NCBI RefSeq assembly: GCF_900240285.1
Contig: NZ_OESS01000001.1
Span: 558,001 to 622,000 of the forward strand
DNA from: Halobacillus sp. Marseille-P3879
Lineage (GTDB): Bacteria > Bacillota > Bacilli > Bacillales > Halobacillaceae
Length of the DNA: 64,000 nucleotides
Direction: 5' to 3'
A program made the position numbers and the translations under genes. This document shows, in pieces, positions 24,904-33,795 of this stretch. Positions within the stretch are counted from its first letter, which is position 1. Every line of letters begins with the position of its first letter. Under the pieces are notes generated by a model, which searched no databases, was not told the DNA's origin, and saw only the letters and a program-made list of their open reading frames with translations.

Positions 24904-26952
24904 CTACTGAAACCAGTCAACGATGTTTTTGTACCATGGGTCGTTCTCCAGGTCTTCTTCTATTTCGTTGATATCAGCGTCTTCATCCTCACATGTTTCT
25001 TTCGGAATATCCTCTTTCTCTAGGTAAACGAGCCGCTCCTCGGGACATGAGGGGCCGGACAGTTTGCCGGACTCAGGGTTGATGTAGACCCCTCGCAATC
25101 CTTTGGGCGGAGAGAATGCAGATACGGGTTCATCTTCGTGAATTCGCTCCATCGTGTTGGCCCATAATTCTTTTGAGTATTGCTGGTCTCTTGGCTGTGT
25201 GATTTTTCGATTATCGTCATAGCCGCTCCAGACCCCCATCACATACTGGGGGCTAAAGCCAATCATCCAGCTGTCGGAGTCGGTTGTACCTGATTTCCCA
25301 CCGTAGGTCCGTGAAAGCTCACCGGCAATACTTGAACCTGTGACGTTCATATAGCCGTTTAACGCAGAGTCAAATATGCCTGTCATCATGTGAGTAACGG
25401 AAAACGCGTCCTTCTTATCAACCTTAAAATCGTCTTGTGAAACGGGTTCATACTCATATAAAACATTCTCGCGGTGATCGGTGATTTTTGTAATTGTATG
25501 CTTTTCTACACTGGAAGAAGCACCGGTTAATTTGGAATAGCCGTTTACCATGTCATAAAGAGAAAGGGAAGGAGTTCCCAGAGCTATGGATGGTACAGCA
25601 GGTAAATTCTCTTTAAACCCAAAATTGTTCATCGTCTTCGCCAGTTTCTTTGGACCCAGCTCAAGATTCGTTTTCACAGCGTAAATGTTATCCGACAACG
25701 CAAGGGCCTGAGCCATCGTAATTTCGTCTTCGGCATAATAATTGTTATAGTTGCTCGGCGAATAAACGTCGCCATCTTCCAATTCAAAACTGGTCGGCTT
25801 GCTTTCCTGCATGGTCAATGGCGAGTAGCCCTCCTGTAGAGCGGCATAGTACAGAAACGGCTTAATGGTACTTCCGACCATCCGTTCAGCCTGAGTGGCA
25901 CGGTTGAATGAACTTGCGCTATAATCGCGCCCTCCGGCCATCGCAGTGACGGCACCAGTGTCATTGTCCATTATGACAGCGGCCGTTTCAATTTCGGAAG
26001 CACTGCCAAACTCCTCTTCCAGCGCCTCCTCAAGTTTACTCTGGTGCTCGGGGTTTAATGTCGTATAGATATGAAAACCTCCTGACTCCACAGCTTCGAC
26101 TTCCACATCCAGAAGACGGGCAGCTTCCTTCACCACTTCATCCTGGAAATAAGGTCCGACGGCTTTGGCTTCCTCGCTCGAGTGATCATAATAATTCAGT
26201 GAAGCAGTAACCGCTTCATCTTTTTCAGAGTTCGTAATAAATTCAAGATCATTCATACGGGATAAAATCTGTGCCTGCCGGGATTCGGCATTTTCCTCAT
26301 CAGCTAAAGGAGAATAATAACTAGGCCCCTTAGGCACACCTGCAAGCATCGTAGATTCAGCGAGCGTCAAGTCTGAAGCGTTTTTATTAAAAAAGTAGCG
26401 GCTGGCAGATTCGATTCCATACGCCCCGTGACCGTAGTAAATCGTATTCATGTAACCCTCGAGAATCTCATCCTTCTCATAAAAAATCTCAAGCCGAATC
26501 GCATAAAAAGCTTCCTTCAGTTTACGTAACCAGGTTTTTTCGTGCGATAAATAGAGGTTACGAGCATACTGCTGAGTAATGGTGCTTGCCCCTTCAGACA
26601 ATTCCATTGTTTTTAAATCGGTTAACGCAGCAGATGCAATTCGTTTAAAGTCAAAGCCAAAATGATCGTAAAAACGGTGATCCTCAATCGCGAGGGTTGC
26701 ATCAATGACTTCTTCGGGCATTTCGTCCAGACTGATCCATTTCCGGCTCGCTCCAACATCATATCCTTCCATTACTTCGCCATCCGCCAAGTAATAAGTA
26801 GTGTTTTGAGGAGTGGATAACGAAGGAGGACCAAGCACAATCGCGTAGGCCAGCAATCCGAGCACACCAATAATCCCCAGTAAACTTAATGTGAAAAAAG
26901 TTTTAAAGCCGCGCCGCACCCACTTCCAAGATAAACGTATAAATAATAGCAT
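24904..26952 (-). CDS. pbpG: Class A penicillin-binding protein (PBP2d/PbpG-like)
   Basis: A 682-residue bifunctional peptidoglycan synthase. A short cytoplasmic basic N-terminus and one membrane anchor (about residues 17-40) precede a GT51 glycosyltransferase domain (EDHRFYDHFGFD, EGASTITQQYARNLYL, AYGIESASRYFFNK) and a transpeptidase domain with SxxK in GSTIKPFLYY, SDN in LSDNIYAVK and a KSGTTDSD box. The C-terminus is acidic. Synteny with ywhD, speE and speB identifies it as PbpG (YwhE), which in B. subtilis is made during sporulation. GGGAG lies nine bases before ATG 26952. Confidence 0.9.
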   Translation of the reverse strand: MLLFIRLSWKWVRRGFKTFFTLSLLGIIGVLGLLAYAIVLGPPSLSTPQNTTYYLADGEVMEGYDVGASRKWISLDEMPEEVIDATLAIEDHRFYDHFGFDFKRIASAALTDLKTMELSEGASTITQQYARNLYLSHEKTWLRKLKEAFYAIRLEIFYEKDEILEGYMNTIYYGHGAYGIESASRYFFNKNASDLTLAESTMLAGVPKGPSYYSPLADEENAESRQAQILSRMNDLEFITNSEKDEAVTASLNYYDHSSEEAKAVGPYFQDEVVKEAARLLDVEVEAVESGGFHIYTTLNPEHQSKLEEALEEEFGSASEIETAAVIMDNDTGAVTAMAGGRDYSASSFNRATQAERMVGSTIKPFLYYAALQEGYSPLTMQESKPTSFELEDGDVYSPSNYNNYYAEDEITMAQALALSDNIYAVKTNLELGPKKLAKTMNNFGFKENLPAVPSIALGTPSLSLYDMVNGYSKLTGASSSVEKHTITKITDHRENVLYEYEPVSQDDFKVDKKDAFSVTHMMTGIFDSALNGYMNVTGSSIAGELSRTYGGKSGTTDSDSWMIGFSPQYVMGVWSGYDDNRKITQPRDQQYSKELWANTMERIHEDEPVSAFSPPKGLRGVYINPESGKLSGPSCPEERLVYLEKEDIPKETCEDEDADINEIEEDLENDPWYKNIVDWFQ

Positions 26953-27020
26953 TCTCGCAGTCTCCCAACTGTTATAATTGCTATTATTATGGGAAAAACA
27001 TATGTAAATTAAACATTTTC

Positions 27021-27048
27021 TTGCTTTTTCCGTAGATTCCTCTATAAT
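27021..27048 (+). promoter_or_regulatory. Candidate sigma-A promoter of speE
   Basis: TTGCTT (27021-27026), 16 bases, TATAAT (27043-27048), 32 bases before the speE start codon. Confidence 0.6.
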
Positions 27049-27079
27049 TTGATTGTTTACAGGAAAGGAGAATCAAGTA

Positions 27080-27907
27080 ATGAGTACATGGTTCACAGAA
27101 AAACAAACCGACAACTTTGGCATAACCGCAAAAGTTAACCGGTCTTTGCATAAAGAAAAAACGGAATTTCAAGATTTAGAAATGTTACAAACAGAAGAGT
27201 GGGGCAATATGCTCGTCCTTGACGACATGGTTATGACGACGGAAAAAGATGAGTTCGTCTATCACGAAATGCTCGCACACATCCCGTTGTTTACACATCC
27301 AAGTCCGAAAAAGGTTCTCGTTGTAGGCGGGGGAGACGGCGGGGTGATTCGTGAAGTGTTAAAGCACGACAGCGTGGAAAAAGCGGTCCTCGTTGAAATT
27401 GACGGCAAAGTCATTGAATACTCTAAGCAGTACCTGCCTTCCATAGCAGGCACATTAGAGGATCCGCGCGTAGATGTGCAAGTCGGTGACGGCTTCATGC
27501 ACATCGCGAACAGTGAACGCGAATACGATGTCATTATGGTTGATTCCACGGAACCTGTAGGGCCGGCTGTAAACCTTTTTACAAAGGGCTTTTACGAAGG
27601 GATTGCCAAGGCTCTTAAAGAAGACGGGATCCTCGTCGCGCAGACGGACAACCCGTGGTTTAAAGCAGATCTCATCCGCCAAGTGTGCGCCGATGTAAAA
27701 GAAACGTTTCCGATTACCAAAGTATATACGGCGAATATCCCAACCTACCCAAGCGGCTTGTGGACCTTCACTATGGGGAGTAAAATTTACGATCCGACAC
27801 AAGTTCCGGCTGAACGTTTTACCGATATTGATACCAAGTATTACACAGACGAGCTGCATGCCGCTTCATTTGTGCTGCCGAAATTTGTAAAAGATCTGAC
27901 TGAATAG
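27080..27907 (+). CDS. speE: Spermidine synthase
   Basis: A 275-residue aminopropyltransferase that makes spermidine from putrescine and decarboxylated S-adenosylmethionine. The nucleotide-binding motif [16 protein letters not shown] (about residue 80), the acidic [16 protein letters not shown] and the catalytic [11 protein letters not shown] (about residue 155) are present. ATG 27080 follows AAAGGAG at normal spacing. Agmatinase speB lies downstream, completing the arginine-agmatine-putrescine-spermidine route; a 170-base gap with an inverted repeat separates the two. Confidence 0.95.
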   Translation: MSTWFTEKQTDNFGITAKVNRSLHKEKTEFQDLEMLQTEEWGNMLVLDDMVMTTEKDEFVYHEMLAHIPLFTHPSPKKVLVVGGGDGGVIREVLKHDSVEKAVLVEIDGKVIEYSKQYLPSIAGTLEDPRVDVQVGDGFMHIANSEREYDVIMVDSTEPVGPAVNLFTKGFYEGIAKALKEDGILVAQTDNPWFKADLIRQVCADVKETFPITKVYTANIPTYPSGLWTFTMGSKIYDPTQVPAERFTDIDTKYYTDELHAASFVLPKFVKDLTE

Positions 27908-27930
27908 CAGAAGCTGTAGACAGAGTCATT

Positions 27931-27999
27931 GGGTATCAGGTACCGATTAGACTAAAAAGCGTTCTGTAGCCATAACAGATTAATCGGTACCTGGTACCC
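27931..27999. repeat. GGTACC-type inverted repeat, copy 2 (between speE and speB)
   Basis: GGGTATCAGGTACCGATTA (27931-27949) and TAATCGGTACCTGGTACCC (27981-27999) are complementary at 18 of 19 positions with a 31-base loop. It may also slow or end speE transcription, although it lacks a T tail. Confidence 0.8.
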
Positions 28000-28077
28000 C
28001 GAGCACAGCACCCATTAACAGCACTACCCAGCACCGCACATTGCATAAACTGATACACCAAAAAGGAGGCCGACCCA

Positions 28078-28956
28078 ATGCCCTGTTATTTCGATGAATC
28101 TTACTCCGGAAAGGTATTCATTATGAGCCGCGCCACAGAAGAAGAAGCCCGGGCCGTTATTTATGGCATGCCGATGGATTATACCGTCAGCTTCCGCCCG
28201 GGCTCACGCTTCGGCCCGAACCGTATCCGCGAAGCGTCGATCGGACTTGAAGAATACAGTCCCTATCTCGACCGCCACCTCGAGGAAGTCGCCTATCACG
28301 ATGCCGGCGATCTTATGTTTCCATTCGGTAACGCGCAGAAAAGCCTGGACATTATAGAAGACTATGCGAAAGAGCTTTTTAAAAAAGGAAAGTTTCCGAT
28401 CGGGCTCGGCGGAGAGCACCTTGTCAGCTGGCCGGTCATCAGGGCGTGTCATGAAGCGCTATCGAACCTGAAGATTATCCATATTGATGCCCATGCCGAC
28501 CTGAGGGAGGAGTACGAGGGAGAGGTTCTTTCCCATTCGACACCGATCAGAAAAGCATGCGAGCTGCTTGGTCCGGAGAATGTGTACTCTTTCGGCATTC
28601 GTTCCGGCATGAGGGAGGAATTTCAGTACGCGGATGAAAGCGGCATGCATATGTACCGCTATGACGTGCTTGAGCCGCTCAAAAGTGTTTTACCGAAGCT
28701 GGCCGGTGAGAACGTGTACGTTACCATCGACATTGACGTGCTTGATCCGGCTTATGCACCTGGAACAGGCACTGCAGAAGCGGGAGGGATTTCCTCAAAA
28801 GAATTACTCGCTTCCATTCATGCCATTGCTGATTCTGACATCAACGTAGTCGGCTGTGATCTCGTGGAAGTCGCTCCGGCGTATGACCCGACCGAGCAGA
28901 CGGCGATCGCTGCCAGTAAATTCATTAGGGAAATGCTTTTAGGTTTCGTGAAATAG
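28078..28956 (+). CDS. speB: Agmatinase
   Basis: A 292-residue ureohydrolase that cleaves agmatine to putrescine and urea. Manganese ligands lie in GGEHLVSWPV (about residue 117), HIDAHADLREEYEGE (about residue 140) and IDIDVLDPAYAPGTGTAEAGG (about residue 220). AAGGAGG stands eight bases before ATG 28078. Order speE-speB is as in B. subtilis. Confidence 0.93.
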   Translation: MPCYFDESYSGKVFIMSRATEEEARAVIYGMPMDYTVSFRPGSRFGPNRIREASIGLEEYSPYLDRHLEEVAYHDAGDLMFPFGNAQKSLDIIEDYAKELFKKGKFPIGLGGEHLVSWPVIRACHEALSNLKIIHIDAHADLREEYEGEVLSHSTPIRKACELLGPENVYSFGIRSGMREEFQYADESGMHMYRYDVLEPLKSVLPKLAGENVYVTIDIDVLDPAYAPGTGTAEAGGISSKELLASIHAIADSDINVVGCDLVEVAPAYDPTEQTAIAASKFIREMLLGFVK

Positions 28957-28976
28957 ATGGTAAAATAAGAGTGATC

Positions 28977-29009
28977 CGTTACGATTGTGTAGCGGGTTTT
29001 TCTTTTTGT
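28977..29009 (+). terminator. Candidate terminator of speB
   Basis: CCGTTAC pairs with GTAGCGG (one G-T pair) around GATTGT, followed by a T-rich run. Confidence 0.55.
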
Positions 29010-29030
29010 AGAAAGGAGAATAGAGCTGTA

Positions 29031-29477
29031 ATGAATAAAAAAATCATTGCTTTTACGTTTGTCTATGCCGTTATTATGGCAGGACTGCTATTTATAACGA
29101 TGAATCATAATTGGAATCCATCCGGGTATTCATATGACAGCGACGGCTCGACCGTTGTTATTAAGGAAGGGCTCGGTCAAAATGAAACAGCAGAGCTTGA
29201 GGCAGCTGAGAACATGTCGGAGATCTTACTGCTGCAGGCAGCCATTCAAGATGTGATGAACCACTGGCAGTTAGATTTAATCGTTATTTCGTTGTTTTTT
29301 CCACTGATTTTATTTTCGGTATTCAAAGAAACGCAGCCATTTAAAGAGCAGATTCCTCATAAGTGGTTCGTTGTGATGACGATCGGAATTATTGCCATCT
29401 ATGCAGTAGCCACTGTGCCTTCATATATTGGAGAAATTCAATCCGTGCATGATCGAGTAAATGCACTGATAAATTAA
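29031..29477 (+). CDS. Membrane protein of unknown function
   Basis: A 148-residue protein with an N-terminal membrane segment (IIAFTFVYAVIMAGLLFI), an external-looking polar region (about residues 25-80) and two further hydrophobic segments (LIVISLFFPLILFSVF, WFVVMTIGIIAIYAVATV). I do not recognise the family. ATG 29031 lies behind GAAAGGAG. It is flanked by speB and ywiB and may be its own transcription unit. Confidence 0.65.
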   Translation: MNKKIIAFTFVYAVIMAGLLFITMNHNWNPSGYSYDSDGSTVVIKEGLGQNETAELEAAENMSEILLLQAAIQDVMNHWQLDLIVISLFFPLILFSVFKETQPFKEQIPHKWFVVMTIGIIAIYAVATVPSYIGEIQSVHDRVNALIN

Positions 29478-29554
29478 ACAAGGCTTGAGTTTTCGTTTAT
29501 GAATTCTTATAATGTAAAGGTTAAGGATGTACGCGAAAAGCAAGGAGCGATACA

Positions 29555-29986
29555 ATGTCAGCTAAAGATGTGAGCGTAAAACTAGTGACTGAGATCCGTG
29601 ACGCCGACCGTAAAGAAGAGATGACATTGTCTGAGCCCGGTCAGTTCTTCTCACGCGGGGAAACGGAAGTTGTGAAGTTCACAGAAACCCCTGAAGAAGG
29701 CGAACCGGTTCATACAATGGTTACGATCAAACCCGGCCACGTCAGCATTAAACGGACCGGCGGAGTGGACATGCGCCAGGTGTTTCAGAAAAAGTTGGAA
29801 ACAGAAAATATTTACCATCACACGTATGGTGATTTTCATATGAAGACATATACCGATCAAATTGAATACCGTTCGTTAACGGATGAAGATCGTGGACGAT
29901 TGTTTATTAGCTATCAAATGACGCTGAACCATGAAGTGACGCAGCGTCATCGGTTGACGTTACTTTTTGAGGAGGAAAGCGAATGA
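29555..29986 (+). CDS. ywiB: YwiB, DUF1934 family protein
   Basis: A 143-residue soluble beta-barrel-type protein of the DUF1934 family (calycin-like). The blocks [19 protein letters not shown] and [27 protein letters not shown] are characteristic. Function unknown. It overlaps the argS start by four bases (ATGA), so translation of the two is coupled, as in B. subtilis ywiB-argS. Confidence 0.88.
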   Translation: MSAKDVSVKLVTEIRDADRKEEMTLSEPGQFFSRGETEVVKFTETPEEGEPVHTMVTIKPGHVSIKRTGGVDMRQVFQKKLETENIYHHTYGDFHMKTYTDQIEYRSLTDEDRGRLFISYQMTLNHEVTQRHRLTLLFEEESE

Positions 29987-31650
29987 ATATTGTAGAGCAG
30001 ACGGAACAAAAGCTGAAGGATGAGATTGTACGGGCTGTAAAGGCTGCTGAGCTGGCAGCAGACGAAGAAATGCCGGAGGTTGTGCTGGAACAGCCGAAGG
30101 ATAAGGCACACGGTGACTATGCTACGAATATGGCCATGCAGCTGGCGCGAGTGGCGAAAAAGAATCCGCGCCAAATTGCAACAGAACTCGTGGAGCAGTT
30201 TGACCGATCAGAAGCTTCGATCGAAAAAATTGAAATTGCCGGCCCCGGCTTCATTAATTTTTATATGAACAACGAGTACTTAACGGATCTGGTACCGACG
30301 ATTCTTGAAGCAGGGGAAGCATACGGCCGCACGAATACGGGAAACGGCCATAAGGTTCAAGTGGAATTTGTTTCTGCCAATCCGACAGGCACACTTCACT
30401 TAGGACATGCCCGTGGAGCAGCTGTGGGTGATTCGTTGTGCAACGTATTGGATGCTGCTGGATATGAGGTTTCCCGTGAGTATTATATTAATGATGCAGG
30501 CAACCAAATAGCAAACTTAGCTCTTTCGGTGGAAGCGCGCTACATGCAGGCGGTTGGAAAAGATTGGAACATGCCTGAAGACGGTTACCATGGAAAAGAT
30601 ATTATCGAGCTTGGTGAGCAGATTGCCGGAGAAGATGGAGACAAATGGGTGGAGGCCTCTGAAAAAGAGCGTCTTGAATTTTTCCGCTCTTATGGTCTTA
30701 AATTTGAATTAGATAAAATTAAGAATGACTTAGAAGAGTTCAGAGTTCCTTTTGACGAGTGGTTCTCTGAAATGTCTCTTTATGAAGGAGACCAGATTAA
30801 AGATGCTCTGCAAGTGTTAAAAGATAAGAATTTCGTCTATGACAAAGATGATGCGACGTGGTTTGAAACGACTAAATTCGGCGATGATAAGGACCGTGTA
30901 TTAATTAAAAATGATGGCTCTTATACGTATTTAACACCGGACATCGCATACCACAAAAATAAACTTGACCGTGGATTTAATACGTTAATTAACATCTGGG
31001 GAGCGGACCACCACGGCTACATTCCCCGCATGAGAGCTGCCATACAGGCGCTCGGCTACAGCGAAGATACGCTGGAAGTGGAAATTATTCAAATGGTCAA
31101 CCTGTTCCAGGACGGGGAAAAGGTGAAAATGAGTAAGCGTACCGGTAAAGCTGTCACGCTGAGGGAGCTGATGGAAGAGGTAGGAATTGACGCCATGCGT
31201 TATTTCTTCTCGATGCGTTCAAGTGATTCTCATCTGGATTTCGACATGGACCTGGCACGTTCTGAATCGAATGAGAATCCGGTTTATTATGTGCAGTACG
31301 CCCACGCCCGCATTTGCACGATGCTTAGTCAAGCAGTCGAAAAAGGACTGGCAGCAGGCCAATTTGACGGAAGTCACCTTACTTCTGAAAAAGAAGAAGA
31401 CTTGCTGAAACGCCTGGGAGAATTCCCGCAAGTCATCGCTGATGCTGCTGAAAAACGGACACCGCACCGCGTGACTCAGTATGCCTTTGACCTGGCATCC
31501 AATCTGCACAGCTTTTACAACGCAGAAAAAGTATTGGATCCTGACAACAAAGAAAGAACCATTGCCCGCGTAGCCTTGATGAAAGCTGTACGCACAACAC
31601 TCCAAAACGCCCTCAACTTAATAGGCGTATCCGCACCAGAAAAAATGTAG
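29983..31650 (+). CDS. argS: Arginine-tRNA ligase
   Basis: A 555-residue class I aminoacyl-tRNA synthetase charging tRNA-Arg. The N-terminal Add-1 domain (about 1-110) is followed by the HIGH element as [14 protein letters not shown] (about residue 134), the KMSK-type loop [17 protein letters not shown] (about residue 378) and a helical anticodon-binding DALR domain ending [14 protein letters not shown] 29983 overlaps the ywiB stop. There is no T-box leader. A tandem repeat array begins at its stop codon. Confidence 0.96.
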   Translation: MNIVEQTEQKLKDEIVRAVKAAELAADEEMPEVVLEQPKDKAHGDYATNMAMQLARVAKKNPRQIATELVEQFDRSEASIEKIEIAGPGFINFYMNNEYLTDLVPTILEAGEAYGRTNTGNGHKVQVEFVSANPTGTLHLGHARGAAVGDSLCNVLDAAGYEVSREYYINDAGNQIANLALSVEARYMQAVGKDWNMPEDGYHGKDIIELGEQIAGEDGDKWVEASEKERLEFFRSYGLKFELDKIKNDLEEFRVPFDEWFSEMSLYEGDQIKDALQVLKDKNFVYDKDDATWFETTKFGDDKDRVLIKNDGSYTYLTPDIAYHKNKLDRGFNTLINIWGADHHGYIPRMRAAIQALGYSEDTLEVEIIQMVNLFQDGEKVKMSKRTGKAVTLRELMEEVGIDAMRYFFSMRSSDSHLDFDMDLARSESNENPVYYVQYAHARICTMLSQAVEKGLAAGQFDGSHLTSEKEEDLLKRLGEFPQVIADAAEKRTPHRVTQYAFDLASNLHSFYNAEKVLDPDNKERTIARVALMKAVRTTLQNALNLIGVSAPEKM

Positions 31651-32099
31651 TAAGAAAAGCGGAGGCGAGCGGTCAGGAGCGTACGCATAAGCAAAACGGC
31701 GAAGTGAAGCGTTCTTCTTCACATAGTCGGATTGCTTATGACGCTAGGTCCTGCGAGCCGGAGCTGGACAGTAAGAAAAGCGGAAAGGGGCGGTTAGGCC
31801 TGACACGCATAAGCAAAACCATGCAGTGGCGGTCTATGCCACGTAATGGGATTGCTTATGACGCGAAGGCCTGCCCCTTGTAGCTAGACAGTAAGAAAAG
31901 CGGAAAGGGGCGGGTTCAGAGGAAGTTCGACTAAGATCGCCACGTCCTGTGGCAACGTCGAACTACCCCACGTCGTGTGGGGCATGTGGCAACGTCGAAC
32001 TGCCCCCCGTCCTGGGCGCCCAAGCAAAACCATGCAGTGGCGGTCTCTGCCACGTAATGGGATTGCTTATGTCGCTAGGTCCTGTGAGCCGGAGTTGGA
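31650..32099. repeat. Three tandem copies of a structured intergenic repeat
   Basis: Units start at 31650, 31771 and 31891, each with GTAAGAAAAGCGG. The first two are about 120 bases and fold on themselves: CATAAGCAA pairs with TTGCTTATG, and inner arms such as AGTGGC/GCCAC and outer arms near AAGGGGC/GCCCCTT extend the stem. The third unit is about 209 bases because a GTTCGAC/GTCGAAC module is inserted in its left arm. A fourth relative lies at 55496-55741. No coding frame is supported. This 610-base gap otherwise holds only a terminator and the XapX leader. Confidence 0.85.
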
Positions 32100-32133
32100 T
32101 ATAAATTTTTATAAAGGACTTCAACCATAGTTT

Positions 32134-32170
32134 AAGGCTGTCGAGACTAGTTCTCGACAGCCTTATTTAT
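32134..32170 (+). terminator. Terminator after the repeat array (argS transcript)
   Basis: AAGGCTGTCGAGA pairs perfectly with TCTCGACAGCCTT around CTAGT, followed by ATTTATT. It would end the argS transcript after the repeats. Confidence 0.75.
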
Positions 32171-32261
32171 TAGTGCCGTCTCAGCATAAAATGGTGGAGG
32201 CGGTTTTTTGATTCATTTAAACAAAGCGGTTGGGCATAGTAAAGACAGGGAGGCGGTAGCA

Positions 32262-32441
32262 ATGAAAGAAGTAGGCTTAGCTTTACTGGCAGGGTTTATT
32301 GTAGGAGCTGTTTTTGCGGTATTTAAACTTCCGATCCCTGCTCCCCCTGCACTGGCAGGGATCGCGGGAATTATCGGTATTTACCTCGGTTTTAAATTTA
32401 TTGGATGGGTTGCACCTATGCTCGCTTCCGTTTTTAATTAA
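32262..32441 (+). CDS. XapX domain protein
   Basis: A 59-residue, very hydrophobic protein with the XapX pattern LLAGFIVGAVFAVFKLPIPAPPALAGI and GIIGIYLGFK. Function unknown. ATG 32262 is preceded by AGGGAGG. The last four bases overlap the stop of clsB, which converges from the right. Confidence 0.8.
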   Translation: MKEVGLALLAGFIVGAVFAVFKLPIPAPPALAGIAGIIGIYLGFKFIGWVAPMLASVFN

Positions 32442-33625
32442 AGAATGGGCCGGAACAGTTTAGCAATCTGTTCTTTAATTTTAACGGAGAGGCCGCGGCG
32501 GGCAATCCATTCTTCATCTAACGCCCGTGCGTCTTTCACATCGTCCATGTAGGCATTACGCAGGTCTTCTACAAATACATCTTCATAAATATACATGTTG
32601 ACTTCTTTGTTCAGGAAAAAGCTGCGCCGGTCGAAATTGGAAGTACCTAAATACGCAAAGGTGCGGTCAACGAGCATGAGTTTGGCATGGTAAAAACCAG
32701 CGTCAAAAAAGTTGACGCTGCCGCCGTGCCGGTAAAGCTCATACATAAAGGGAAGGCCGGCTTCTTTTACTAAAGGATGGTCCGGCTTCATTGGAATCAT
32801 CAGATGAACTTTTACTCCACGATCAATGGCTTCTTTTAATGCGGCCAACAACATTTCGGTAGGGATAAAATAAGGAGTCCCGATTAAAATCTCTACTCTG
32901 GCATTCTGAATCATCTCAAACAAATCATCCTCAAGCTCGCCTCCGTCTGTAGCGACGATCCGTACGGTATGTTCTGCCTCCCGGTTACGAATATATGGCT
33001 CGTCTGCCTCTTTTGCTGCAAGCCCCCAGTCATCGAGGAACGTCTTATGAAGATCAGCTACCACCGGACCAGTTACCCGCAGGTGATAATCACGCCAATC
33101 TTGAAAATAGGAACTGTCCCCCATGTAGACACGGCCGACATTGTAGCCGCCGAAGTATCCGATTTTGCCGTCGATGACGGCAATTTTACGGTGGTTCCGC
33201 CGATTAATTTTATAGAATAAGAAAGGGAATTTCGGCACTTCGGCAAACTTGAATTGAACGCCGGCTTCTTCTAATTCCTGCCTTACTTTTTTATTAATCT
33301 GATAGCATCCGAGCCGATCTCCGAGCAGGCGTACTTCAGCACCTTCCCTGGCTTTTTTCTTCAAGGAATCCAGCAGCATGCGGCCGGCTTTATCAATATT
33401 GATCACATAAAAAAATACATCTACGTGGTGCTTAGCGTTCGCGATGTCCTGGCATAAATCTTCATATAAAGGGGAGCCGTTTTTGTAAAGCTGATAGTTC
33501 CCTGTGGTTAGATCGAATGGAAGGAAGCGTTGTTTTGCTAAATGGTCTCTTCTTCCTAATTTAAAATCAATAACCAGTAATAAAATGAGAAATATGATGA
33601 CGATTAACACAGATCCAAGAATCAT
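32438..33625 (-). CDS. clsB: Cardiolipin synthase (ClsB/YwjE-like phospholipase D family)
   Basis: A 395-residue phospholipase D-type enzyme with one N-terminal membrane helix (VLIVIIFLILLLVIDF). Two HKD motifs are present: HRKIAVIDGKIGYFGG (about residue 140) and HAKLMLVDRTFAYLGTSNFD (about residue 310). The family condenses phosphatidylglycerol into cardiolipin. The divergent position beside fadF (ywjF) matches the minor synthase YwjE/ClsB of B. subtilis. The single short anchor differs from the two-helix anchor of the main ClsA type. Confidence 0.88.
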   Translation of the reverse strand: MILGSVLIVIIFLILLLVIDFKLGRRDHLAKQRFLPFDLTTGNYQLYKNGSPLYEDLCQDIANAKHHVDVFFYVINIDKAGRMLLDSLKKKAREGAEVRLLGDRLGCYQINKKVRQELEEAGVQFKFAEVPKFPFLFYKINRRNHRKIAVIDGKIGYFGGYNVGRVYMGDSSYFQDWRDYHLRVTGPVVADLHKTFLDDWGLAAKEADEPYIRNREAEHTVRIVATDGGELEDDLFEMIQNARVEILIGTPYFIPTEMLLAALKEAIDRGVKVHLMIPMKPDHPLVKEAGLPFMYELYRHGGSVNFFDAGFYHAKLMLVDRTFAYLGTSNFDRRSFFLNKEVNMYIYEDVFVEDLRNAYMDDVKDARALDEEWIARRGLSVKIKEQIAKLFRPIL

Positions 33626-33704
33626 GACAGGCCTCCTTCCTCAGTTCCTTAGTAAGTATTCCCTATTAATCATGTAAATGAACATGAAAAATTTCGGAAA
33701 TCAG

Positions 33705-33734
33705 TTGACTGAATGCTCATTCATAATTTATAGT
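33705..33734 (+). promoter_or_regulatory. fadF promoter with a FadR-type operator in its spacer
   Basis: TTGACT (33705-33710) and TTATAG (33728-33733) are 17 bases apart. TGACTGAATGCTCATTCA (33706-33723) agrees with the B. subtilis FadR consensus TGAATGANTANTCATTCA at all but two defined positions, and its core TGAATG-CT-CATTCA is a perfect palindrome. Bound FadR would cover the -35 and spacer. In B. subtilis fadF-acdA-rpoE is a FadR target. Confidence 0.7.
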
Positions 33735-33795
33735 ATAGCTATAAGATTCAGAAAATTAGCAGTTTCTGGTCTAACAACGAAGAGGGGGAGAACAT

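Noticed and set aside
24712-25023. Open frame of about 100 codons on the plus strand
   Set aside because: It runs through the terminator hairpin and T tract at 24813-24860 and into the antisense of pbpG; composition is not protein-like.
29983-30100. T-box or other riboswitch for argS
   Set aside because: argS overlaps ywiB, leaving no leader. No T-box, SAM, purine or other riboswitch pattern was recognised anywhere in the window.
31650-32099. CRISPR array
   Set aside because: Units are about 120 bases, start head to tail without spacers and fold as long hairpins; this is not repeat-spacer structure.
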